From NCBI GenBank assembly GCA_015067125.1, contig SVNB01000002.1, forward strand, positions 1 through 41,826: a stretch of DNA of 41,826 nt. The letters are read 5' to 3'. Origin of the DNA: Oscillospiraceae bacterium (lineage in GTDB: Bacteria > Bacillota > Clostridia > Oscillospirales > Ruminococcaceae). Each line of letters starts with the position of its first letter. Position 1 is the stretch's first letter. Positions 30,568 through 37,689 of the stretch are shown here, piece by piece. Made by a program: the position numbers and the translations under genes. A model generated the notes under the pieces. That model worked only from the letters and a program-made list of their open reading frames with translations, was not told where the DNA came from and searched no databases.

Positions 30568-31260
30568 TTATTTTTCAAAGGGATAAAACGGGCAGCGCGT
30601 TTTTATGCACTGATTATTTTTCTCATAATGTTCGCAGATTATTTTGTGTTTTTCCATTTTTATTCCGAAGTTTTTATAAACAAAATCCACAGCCGTTTCT
30701 ATGGCAAGGTAAGAATCCCTTTTACAGCAGCGCGGCCCGCCGATTTTTCCGATGGCGGCAAGCGAAGCGGAAGTCATAAGGTTGGAAAAGCCCCATTCCT
30801 CCCCTGCCAGCGGATTTGATTTTGAAATTATCGAAATGAACATTCCGCTGCTTATCGCGGCGCCGCAGGCGCCCCAAAATCCACAGGCTCCGCCGGGAAC
30901 TTTTCTTCCGCGGCTTTGCATTTCCATAAGCGCCGCCGGCAAATCTATATCTCCGCCGGCGTTTTTATATGCCGTAAGTAAAGCGGAACCCACCATAACA
31001 TGGTGTTCCGGGCCGTGCATATGACAAAAAGGCATACGCATTATTTTTACGATAATTTCCGCAGGGTCCTTTGATTTTTCCTCAAGGCAAAGCGCCATAA
31101 TGCTATCCATACCCCTTGTGTGACATTCGTCGCAGACGTAGTGCCCGTTTATGCAGACCGCACGGCTTGCTTCTTTTTTATGGCAAAGAACGCACTCCAT
31201 AAGTTCATCTTTTTCAAGATATGTAAGGGGCGCTTTGCAGATAAGACATTCTTCGCTCAT
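30568..31260 (-). CDS. DUF5714 family cysteine-rich protein
   Basis: A 230-residue protein with an N-terminal zinc-ribbon-like part (CLICKAPL, CVLCHKKE, CDECHTRG), the conserved centre PFCHMHGPEHHVMVGSAL, then GGACGFWGACGAA and GGPRCCKRDS, ending in more Cys residues (CEHYEKNNQCIKTRCPFYP). This fits the DUF5714 family, whose role is unknown; the many Cys/His residues suggest metal or iron-sulfur binding and redox chemistry. Its ATG overlaps the rlmD stop by one base (TAATG), so the two are translationally coupled. The family name is recalled from its pattern, without a database search. Confidence 0.8.
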   Translation of the reverse strand: MSEECLICKAPLTYLEKDELMECVLCHKKEASRAVCINGHYVCDECHTRGMDSIMALCLEEKSKDPAEIIVKIMRMPFCHMHGPEHHVMVGSALLTAYKNAGGDIDLPAALMEMQSRGRKVPGGACGFWGACGAAISSGMFISIISKSNPLAGEEWGFSNLMTSASLAAIGKIGGPRCCKRDSYLAIETAVDFVYKNFGIKMEKHKIICEHYEKNNQCIKTRCPFYPFEK

Positions 31261-32636
31261 TAAATCACCGCTCTCTCCAAAAGCCCCACGCCTTCCACGT
31301 GGGCGGTTCTCGGGAACATATCCACCGGCTGAACCTTTACCGGTTTATAGCCAAGTTCGTCAAGAATTTTAAAATCCCTTGCCATGGTGGCGGTGTTGCA
31401 GGAAACGTAAACAATGCGATTCGGCGTCATTTTGGCCACGGCTTCAAGAGTATCTTCGCTGCAGCCTTTTCTGGGCGGGTCAAGAATGACAACGTCCGGA
31501 GCAGTGCCGCGTTTTTCAAGCTCCGCGGCGGCTGTGCCGGCATCTCCGCAAATAAATTCGGCGTTTTTAACGCCCATTCTTTCTGCGTTTATCTTCGCGT
31601 TTTCTATGGCCTGTGGAACAATTTCCACGCCGATGAGTTTTCCGGCTTTTTCCGCCATAGAAAGGCCTATGGTGCCCGCTCCGCAGTAAAGATCAAGCAC
31701 AAGTTCGCCGCCGGAAAGTCCGGCAAAATCCGCTGCCACGCCGTAAAGCTTTTCCGCACCGGAATGGTTTACCTGATAAAACGCTGCCGGAGAAATATCC
31801 ACCGTTACTCCGCAAAGAACATCCGTAATGCCGTCTTTGCCGAAAATTGTTCTTGATTTTTTACCGAGCACCACGTTTGTACGTTCTTTGTTCGTATTGA
31901 GCACGATGCTTGTGATGTTTTCAAACTGCGTGCTCAAAAGAGAAACCAGCAGTTTTTCCTGCGGAAGTTTATCCCCATTGAGCACAAGGCAGATCCCGAC
32001 TTCGCCGGTTGCCTCGCCTTTTCTTATGTAAACAGCGCGCAAAAGCCCGGTGTGAGAAGCTTCGTCGTATATGGAAATTTTGTTCTGTTTTACAAAAAAA
32101 GCAACTGCTTCAAGAATATGCTCAAATTCCCTTGGCTGAAGACGGCAGCTTTTACAGTCCATAACTTCGTGGCTTTTTTTGCGGTAAAAGCCAAAAACCG
32201 ATTCTCCGTTTGCGTTTTTTCCGGCCTGATAAATGGCTTTGTTGCGGTATTCTTCGATTTTTGGCGAATGCATTGCCGGAAAAGGCTCTATATCGAATCC
32301 GCCTATGCGCTGAACGTGGTCGCGCACCCAATCGGTCTTTTCCTTAAGCTCCGCTTTATAATCCATGTGGCGCAAAGCACAGCCGCCGCATTCGCCGAAA
32401 ACCCCGCAATCCGGGTCTATGCGGCATTCTGCCGGTTCGAGCACGGAATCAAGTTCTCCGTATATGCAGTTTTTGCCCACCTTCGCGATTTTTACTTTTG
32501 CGGTATCGCCCGGTGCCGTAAACGGAGTAAAGACCACCATTCCTTCATAACGCGAAACACCGCTGCCCTCGTTTGTGACAGCGGTTATTTCGGTTTTTAT
32601 AAAAGTGTTTTCTTTTGCGATAAGTTTTTTATCCAT
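31260..32636 (-). CDS. rlmD: 23S rRNA (uracil-C5) methyltransferase RlmD type, with TRAM domain
   Basis: A 458-residue TrmA/RlmD-family enzyme with the full architecture: TRAM domain (about 10-65), four-Cys iron-sulfur cluster site CGVFGECGGCALRHM, and SAM methyltransferase core (LDLYCGAGTIGLSM, LDPPRKGC) with the catalytic SCNTATMARD. It methylates C5 of uridine in 23S rRNA; in Bacillus one such enzyme modifies both U747 and U1939. It overlaps the DHHW gene by eight bases at its start and the DUF5714 gene by one base at its end. A TRAM-less paralogue is at 14261-15493. Confidence 0.93.
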   Translation of the reverse strand: MDKKLIAKENTFIKTEITAVTNEGSGVSRYEGMVVFTPFTAPGDTAKVKIAKVGKNCIYGELDSVLEPAECRIDPDCGVFGECGGCALRHMDYKAELKEKTDWVRDHVQRIGGFDIEPFPAMHSPKIEEYRNKAIYQAGKNANGESVFGFYRKKSHEVMDCKSCRLQPREFEHILEAVAFFVKQNKISIYDEASHTGLLRAVYIRKGEATGEVGICLVLNGDKLPQEKLLVSLLSTQFENITSIVLNTNKERTNVVLGKKSRTIFGKDGITDVLCGVTVDISPAAFYQVNHSGAEKLYGVAADFAGLSGGELVLDLYCGAGTIGLSMAEKAGKLIGVEIVPQAIENAKINAERMGVKNAEFICGDAGTAAAELEKRGTAPDVVILDPPRKGCSEDTLEAVAKMTPNRIVYVSCNTATMARDFKILDELGYKPVKVQPVDMFPRTAHVEGVGLLERAVI

Positions 32637-34098
32637 TTACTGTTTCCTCCGGGTATGCCACCGCGCCGGAATAAGTCTGGGTAAGAAGGCTTTCTATATT
32701 TGCAATGTGGAAGTTTGTGTTTGCGGCTGCCACGTTGTTGATGATAAGGATATCCGTTATGCCGCGGCTGCTTACAAGTTCCGCAAGGTTTCCGGCATAA
32801 TAGCGTTCGTCCACAACATAGGTTTCCTCAAAACCGGAAGCAATATACGTTGCCGGAGCATTGCCGTAGGATTCTTTGATTATAACAAGTTTTCTGCCGT
32901 TGTTTACGTTTGTTTTTATAACCGTAAGCGGAAAATCTCCGCCAAGAAATACGCCGTAGGCGTTTGCGCCCTTTGCATAGCCCGCCATAACGGAACTTGC
33001 AAAATAGTTTGCAAGATCGCCTTTGTTATACTGCCAGGTTTTGTTTGCAACGGGGAATTCGCACCATTCAACGCTGTCCGGATTATCGTACATACTCTGG
33101 TCGTTGGTGCCGGCATAAAGAGTTCCGCGGAAAGGTTCTATTGTGTGCTTTGTATAACTTTCGTAATCATAATAAGAAAGTCCGGCCGCATCCATAAACG
33201 CGGTATAGGCATAATACGCTCCAAGGCCCGTCCAGTGGTGGTCGGTATTGAAGTAGATATATTCTTCGGAATGTTCTTCCAATACGCTGTAAGCATCCAC
33301 TGCGGTAATTCCGGAATCCAGCATGGAATAGATATTATCTATGCTGTTTTTTTCGGAATTGGAAAGATTTGCGTATTTCCTCGGGAAGGGGTAAAATTCC
33401 GCGTGTTTGGGAACAACCATATTATATACGTTTACGGAATCGCCGAAGGCATCTTCGTATTTATTGATAACAGAAGCATAATATTCCGCGGCCTTTTTGC
33501 TTCCGCCGAAAAGTTCAAAACCAATGCCTTTATAAACGAAAATACCCGCAACGGTTTCGCCGGTGGCTTCTTCGTCTTCCGGAACTTCCGGTTCGGAAGA
33601 TTCTTCCTGACTGAAAGAATCGCTTTCGGAAGAAGCGCTGCTTTCCGGTGCACTTTCGCTGCCGGAAGAAGGATCCACGGCCGGAAGACTTTCCGGCTGG
33701 GAAGAGCTTGAAGCGGAAGAAGAAATTTCTTCGTCTTCGTCATCGCCGGTTACCGGAACAGGGCCGTATATTGCCGCACCTTCCACACGGATTCCCCTTG
33801 CTTCTTCGATAGCCGCCTGAAGTTTTACAAAGCCTTCGCGGAAGGTAAAGGTATCCGCATAGGCAAGCTCCACTCCAAGGGTATATTCGCCTTTAAGCAG
33901 GGATTCCACGCTGAATTCGGGCATCTGGTTAAGATCGCGTTTTTCGTATTCGGAATAGGTCGGCTGGGGCAGCGCCCAGGCAAGTATTCCGATAACAAAT
34001 ATCATAATAACCGGAACGGCAACGCTTGCGATTTTTACAAGCTTATCTTTAAGTTCTTTGTTATAATCTTCGCCATAGGCGTGTTTATCTATCTTCAT
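32629..34098 (-). CDS. DHHW-family (AlgX/DltD-like) membrane-anchored acyl transfer protein
   Basis: A 489-residue protein with one N-terminal transmembrane helix (about 22-42), a Ser/Glu-rich disordered insert (about 124-180), and an extracellular SGNH-like domain bearing the family signature TDHHWTGLGAY (DHHW at 286-289) and a late catalytic-type stretch IIKESYGNAPATYIASGFEE. DHHW proteins pair with MBOAT acyltransferases to O-acetylate or otherwise acylate extracellular polymers. The MBOAT partner lies 17 bases upstream. The polymer modified is unknown; peptidoglycan, teichoic acid or capsule are candidates. The ATG has AGGAGCGG upstream. Confidence 0.88.
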   Translation of the reverse strand: MKIDKHAYGEDYNKELKDKLVKIASVAVPVIMIFVIGILAWALPQPTYSEYEKRDLNQMPEFSVESLLKGEYTLGVELAYADTFTFREGFVKLQAAIEEARGIRVEGAAIYGPVPVTGDDEDEEISSSASSSSQPESLPAVDPSSGSESAPESSASSESDSFSQEESSEPEVPEDEEATGETVAGIFVYKGIGFELFGGSKKAAEYYASVINKYEDAFGDSVNVYNMVVPKHAEFYPFPRKYANLSNSEKNSIDNIYSMLDSGITAVDAYSVLEEHSEEYIYFNTDHHWTGLGAYYAYTAFMDAAGLSYYDYESYTKHTIEPFRGTLYAGTNDQSMYDNPDSVEWCEFPVANKTWQYNKGDLANYFASSVMAGYAKGANAYGVFLGGDFPLTVIKTNVNNGRKLVIIKESYGNAPATYIASGFEETYVVDERYYAGNLAELVSSRGITDILIINNVAAANTNFHIANIESLLTQTYSGAVAYPEETVNG

Positions 34099-34115
34099 AA
34101 AATGCCGCTCCTTTC

Positions 34116-35516
34116 TTAAAATTTGTAGTAGAGGAAGGGGTTATAGCTCATTCCCACAAGCAGGGCAGTATTTACTATAAGCATAACCGCGTTTGCCGGA
34201 ATCATGGCGATTTTTGCGGGCATCTGCAGCTTTGGACGATTTTCCACAAACTTTTTGGCCGCCGGAAGAATCGGCATACAGAACGCCACCGCAGCGATGA
34301 TCCAGAAAATATTGTTGGTGATGGTAAGTTCCAGAGAAACGTCCCAGAATCCGGTACCCGCGGCACCGAACATAACCGCAAAGCAATCGAACATCTGTCC
34401 CATATCCTCAAAATAGAACATAACCCAGCCCATAACGGCAATAAAAAGGCAATATACGTTGGAAATTACCGGCAGCTTTTTAAGCCATTTAAGCAGGAAG
34501 AGCTTTTCGATGATAATAAGAACGCCGAACCAAAGTCCCCATATAATAAAGTTCCAGCTTGCTCCGTGCCAGAAACCGGTAAGGAACCACGTTACAAGAA
34601 GGTTGAATATCTGGTGCTTTCTGTTGCCGCCAAGGGGAATATAAACGTAATCCCGGAAGAACTGGCCCAGGGACATATGCCATCTGCGCCAGAATTCCGT
34701 TGCGGAGCGGGCAATATAGGGATAGTTGAAGTTTTCGAGGAAGTGGAATCCGAAAATTCTGCCAAGGCCTATGGCCATATCGGAATAACCGGAAAAGTCG
34801 TAATAAATCTGAATGGAAAACATCAGTATTCCGAACCAGACCGCCGCAGTGCTTTGTTTTGTAAGGTCACCGGCAAGATAGGTTTCGGCAAAGCTTCCGG
34901 CAACGTTTGCGATAAACACTTTTTTGGTAAGACCCACAAGAAATCTTGCGGTTCCGGACCAGATATCTTCAAGATTTTCTTTTCTGTTATTTACTTCCAC
35001 CGCAACGTCGGCGTATCTTACGATAGGGCCTGCCACAAGCTGGGTATAAAGAGAAACGTACATAAAGAACTTCATATAATTATGCTGGGGTTCCACGTTG
35101 CCCTTATAAACGTCTATGGTATAGCTTAAAGTCTGGAAGGTATAAAAGCTTATGCCGATGGGCAAAGAAAACGCCGGCACCGGAAGATCAAGTCCTGTTA
35201 TAAAGTTGAAGTTTTCCACAAAAAATCCGCTGTATTTAAAAATCGCAAGCAGACCAAGGTTAAGCACCAAAGAAGAAATAAGCGCAAGCTTTGCGCCGGT
35301 TTTTCCCCGGTATTTTTCAATAATCAACCCATGGAAGTAGTCTATTGTCGCGCTGAAAATAAGCAGGGTAACCCAAACGGGTTCGCCCCAGGCATAGAAA
35401 AACAGCGAAAAGAATATAAGCACCGCGTTGCGGAACGCCCTGTTTTTTGTGCTGAAATAAAGTATGAGGTTTACCGGCAGGAATAAATAGAGAAAAAATA
35501 AGTTTGCAAATACCAT
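34116..35516 (-). CDS. MBOAT family O-acyltransferase (AlgI/DltB-like)
   Basis: A 466-residue polytopic membrane protein with about ten helices and MBOAT motifs: YDFSGYSDMAIGLGR, FWRRWHMSLGQFFRDYVYIPLGGN, and the catalytic region FLTGFWHGASWNFIIWG with the invariant His. It moves acyl groups across the membrane for transfer to an extracellular polymer, together with the DHHW protein encoded next. Both AlgI (acetyl-CoA) and DltB (D-alanyl-carrier) belong here; sequence alone does not settle the donor. The frame extends eight codons upstream; the ATG at 35516 with GGAAAAAG upstream is preferred. It is the first gene of the eight-gene run and has a promoter at 35599-35627. Confidence 0.92.
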   Translation of the reverse strand: MVFANLFFLYLFLPVNLILYFSTKNRAFRNAVLIFFSLFFYAWGEPVWVTLLIFSATIDYFHGLIIEKYRGKTGAKLALISSLVLNLGLLAIFKYSGFFVENFNFITGLDLPVPAFSLPIGISFYTFQTLSYTIDVYKGNVEPQHNYMKFFMYVSLYTQLVAGPIVRYADVAVEVNNRKENLEDIWSGTARFLVGLTKKVFIANVAGSFAETYLAGDLTKQSTAAVWFGILMFSIQIYYDFSGYSDMAIGLGRIFGFHFLENFNYPYIARSATEFWRRWHMSLGQFFRDYVYIPLGGNRKHQIFNLLVTWFLTGFWHGASWNFIIWGLWFGVLIIIEKLFLLKWLKKLPVISNVYCLFIAVMGWVMFYFEDMGQMFDCFAVMFGAAGTGFWDVSLELTITNNIFWIIAAVAFCMPILPAAKKFVENRPKLQMPAKIAMIPANAVMLIVNTALLVGMSYNPFLYYKF

Positions 35517-35598
35517 TGTTTCTTTTTCCGTCCTTATCAATTTGTTTTATCTATTGAATGTCGTTTTTTAACGAACTTATTGTTTTTGCAGTAAATTA

Positions 35599-35627
35599 AT
35601 AATAACTTATTTTTTTTCCTATTTCAA
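35599..35627 (-). promoter_or_regulatory. Sigma-A promoter of the MBOAT-to-galE operon
   Basis: TTGAAA (35622-35627), a 17-base spacer and TATTAT (35599-35604) on the minus strand, about 80 bases before the MBOAT start. Confidence 0.68.
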
Positions 35628-35679
35628 TATAATTCTTGCGTTTTAAGATTTTCATCAGAAAATATTAAGAATCGGCATA

Positions 35680-37068
35680 TTATTTAAGCCGGAACAAAAG
35701 CTGCGCTATTCCCTTTGCGGAAAAAGGTATCACCGGAAAAAAATATCCCTTTTTTCCGTGTATTTTTGTGGAAAGCACAAGATAAAGCGTAAGCGCAATG
35801 CCTGCGGCAAATCCCCATATTCCAAAAATTGCCGTTGCAACAAGCATAAACATCCTCATAAATTTTATGGCATAGCCCAGTTCGTAACCCGGCTGGCTGT
35901 AGTTTGCCATTGCCACAAAAGCCATATAAAGCATGGTTTCGGCATCGAACCAGCCGCTTTTTACCGCAAAATCGCTTACTATTATGCCGGCAATTATTGA
36001 AAACGTGGAAGAAAGCATTCCCGGAGTATTAAGGGAAGAAAGCTTTAATCCGTCTATAACAAATTCCAGTATCAAAAGCTGCCATATAATCGGAATATTC
36101 TGTTTTTCTTCCACAAGAACAAATTTAAAAACCTCCGGAACGTATTCCGGATATTCCAGCGCAAGCATCCACACCGGCGTTACAAAAAGGGTTGCAAGCA
36201 TAATAAGAATTCTTGTTATGCGAAGATACGCGCCGGTAAGCGGCGGAAAATAATAATCGTTGGCATCCTCCGCAATATCAAAAACAGTTGCCGGCATTAT
36301 CATCGCTGTAGGAGTATTATCCACCAGAACAATAAGATCACCCTGCATGATCTGCGCCGCGGCAACGTCCGGCCGTTCGGAAAATTTATACTTTGGAAAA
36401 GGGTTCCAGCGCTGTTTGCCGTTTATTACGTTGGCCATATCCTCCTGGCTCATGGTAAGAGCTTCTATTTTGGAATTTTTTATTTTGCTTCTTACATCAT
36501 CAAGCATTTTTCTGTCCACCTTGCTGTTAAGATAGCAAAGCGCAATATCCGTTCTGGAAACGGTGCCGATGCTTTGATACTCTATGCTTAAATCGTTATC
36601 GCGAATACGGCGGCGTATAAGCGCCGCGTTGAAAAGCATGGTTTCCGTAAAACCATCCCTGGAACCGCGCAGAACCTTATCTCTGTCCGGTTCAGCGTTA
36701 TCCCGCTGCGGATAGTTGCGCAGTTCAAAAATATATGCGTTGGCAAAGCCATCCACCATAAGGGCCACCCTGCCGCTGAGCACCGCCGTTACAATATCTT
36801 TGTCGTCGCTCATTTTATCAACGCCGGCAAAGGGAATGTGGTGCTCAAAAAATTCTTCCTCATCATCCGCATCGCCTTTTTTAAGAAAAGAAAATTCCGC
36901 AAGAATACGTTCAAGCACATCGCTTCGCAAAAAGCCGTCTATCATATACATAACGGCTTTTTTGCCCGCAAAGGCAAGTTCCCTTTTCTTTAAATCAAAA
37001 TTTCTTTTGCTGCAAAAAACCGCGTCAAAATGCAGTTTATTAGCTTCTATATCTGTAGAAATATTCAT
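35680..37068 (-). CDS. GerA-family spore germination protein (SpoVAF-like)
   Basis: A 462-residue protein of the GerAA/GerBA/SpoVAF family: a cytoplasmic N-terminal domain (about 1-270) containing EPDRDKVLRGSRDGFTETMLFNAALIRRRIRD, then five or six transmembrane helices with PPLTGAYLRITRI, LNTPGMLSSTFSIIAG and MANYSQPGYELGYAIKFMR. The RGSRDGFTE version of the motif and the stand-alone gene favour SpoVAF over a full germinant receptor; GerB and GerC partners are absent. It points to sporulation, with this protein in the spore inner membrane. A forespore sigma-G promoter was looked for upstream, but none is convincing. The ATG has AAGGCGG upstream. Confidence 0.85.
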   Translation of the reverse strand: MNISTDIEANKLHFDAVFCSKRNFDLKKRELAFAGKKAVMYMIDGFLRSDVLERILAEFSFLKKGDADDEEEFFEHHIPFAGVDKMSDDKDIVTAVLSGRVALMVDGFANAYIFELRNYPQRDNAEPDRDKVLRGSRDGFTETMLFNAALIRRRIRDNDLSIEYQSIGTVSRTDIALCYLNSKVDRKMLDDVRSKIKNSKIEALTMSQEDMANVINGKQRWNPFPKYKFSERPDVAAAQIMQGDLIVLVDNTPTAMIMPATVFDIAEDANDYYFPPLTGAYLRITRILIMLATLFVTPVWMLALEYPEYVPEVFKFVLVEEKQNIPIIWQLLILEFVIDGLKLSSLNTPGMLSSTFSIIAGIIVSDFAVKSGWFDAETMLYMAFVAMANYSQPGYELGYAIKFMRMFMLVATAIFGIWGFAAGIALTLYLVLSTKIHGKKGYFFPVIPFSAKGIAQLLFRLK

Positions 37069-37175
37069 AAAAAACGCCGCCTTTCCACGGATATTTTTCC
37101 ATAAAAAACGGCGATTATTACTTTATTATTTTATTTTTTGAGCACGCCCTGTTTTTATGAGCACCGTTTTTTATG

Positions 37176-37204
37176 TTGACCGCGAAAAGCTTTTGTGATA
37201 TAAT
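37176..37204 (+). promoter_or_regulatory. Sigma-A promoter of the MarR-ABC operon
   Basis: TTGACC (37176-37181), a 17-base spacer and TATAAT (37199-37204). The tandem operators begin two bases after the -10 element. The gap back to the divergent gerA gene shows nothing else definite. Confidence 0.88.
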
Positions 37205-37205
37205 A

Positions 37206-37234
37206 GTTGCATAAGCAACAGTTGCATAGGCAAC
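37206..37234 (+). promoter_or_regulatory. Tandem palindromic operator for the MarR repressor
   Basis: Two near-identical inverted repeats lie in tandem: GTTGCATAAGCAAC (37206-37219) and GTTGCATAGGCAAC (37221-37234), each with 5-base arms GTTGC/GCAAC and a 4-base centre. Centre-to-centre spacing is 15 bases. They cover the transcription start just downstream of the -10, a typical place for autorepression by MarR proteins. Confidence 0.82.
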
Positions 37235-37261
37235 AATATACCCGCAAAAGGAGGCGCACTT

Positions 37262-37681
37262 ATGAAAAGTATGAACGTAATAAGCCGCTGTCAGGCGGCG
37301 TTCCGCTCCAAAAAGCTGGATGCGGATATCGGGGCGTGCCATCATTCCCTTATTCTTGCAATATGCCGTGCTCCAGGGCGTTCTCAGGAAGAACTTGCAA
37401 AAGATATCTGCCTTAATAAAAGCACCGTTACAAGGGCACTTGCCCAGCTGGAAAACCTTGGCTATGTTGCAAGAACGCCAAACCCTGCCGATAAACGCCA
37501 GACCCTTGTGGAACCTACGGAAAAACTGCTTTTTGTTCTGCCAAAGGTCAAAGCGGTAACTGCCGAATGGAACAGCCGTATTGCAGACGGCATATCAAAA
37601 GAGGATATGGCGGTTTTTAATTCCGTTATTGCAAAAATGGAACAGAACGCAAGAAAAATCGTAAGCGAAACGGAGGGATAA
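37262..37681 (+). CDS. MarR family transcriptional repressor
   Basis: A 139-residue winged-helix regulator. The recognition helix region is CLNKSTVTRALAQLENLGYVART, the wing has NPADKRQTLVEPTE, and helical ends provide dimerisation. MarR proteins repress transporter or stress operons until a small ligand is bound. AAAGGAGG is seven bases before the ATG. It is the first gene of an operon with the two ABC exporter genes, eight bases upstream of the first. Tandem palindromes at the promoter (37206-37234) are its likely binding sites. The inducing ligand is unknown; a substrate of the exporter is a natural guess. Confidence 0.93.
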   Translation: MKSMNVISRCQAAFRSKKLDADIGACHHSLILAICRAPGRSQEELAKDICLNKSTVTRALAQLENLGYVARTPNPADKRQTLVEPTEKLLFVLPKVKAVTAEWNSRIADGISKEDMAVFNSVIAKMEQNARKIVSETEG

Positions 37682-37689
37682 TCTGAAAA

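Noticed and set aside
35540..35680. Sigma-G or sigma-F promoter for the GerA-family gene
   Set aside because: The stretch is on the wrong side of that gene, and the true upstream side (37069-37175) shows no convincing sporulation promoter.
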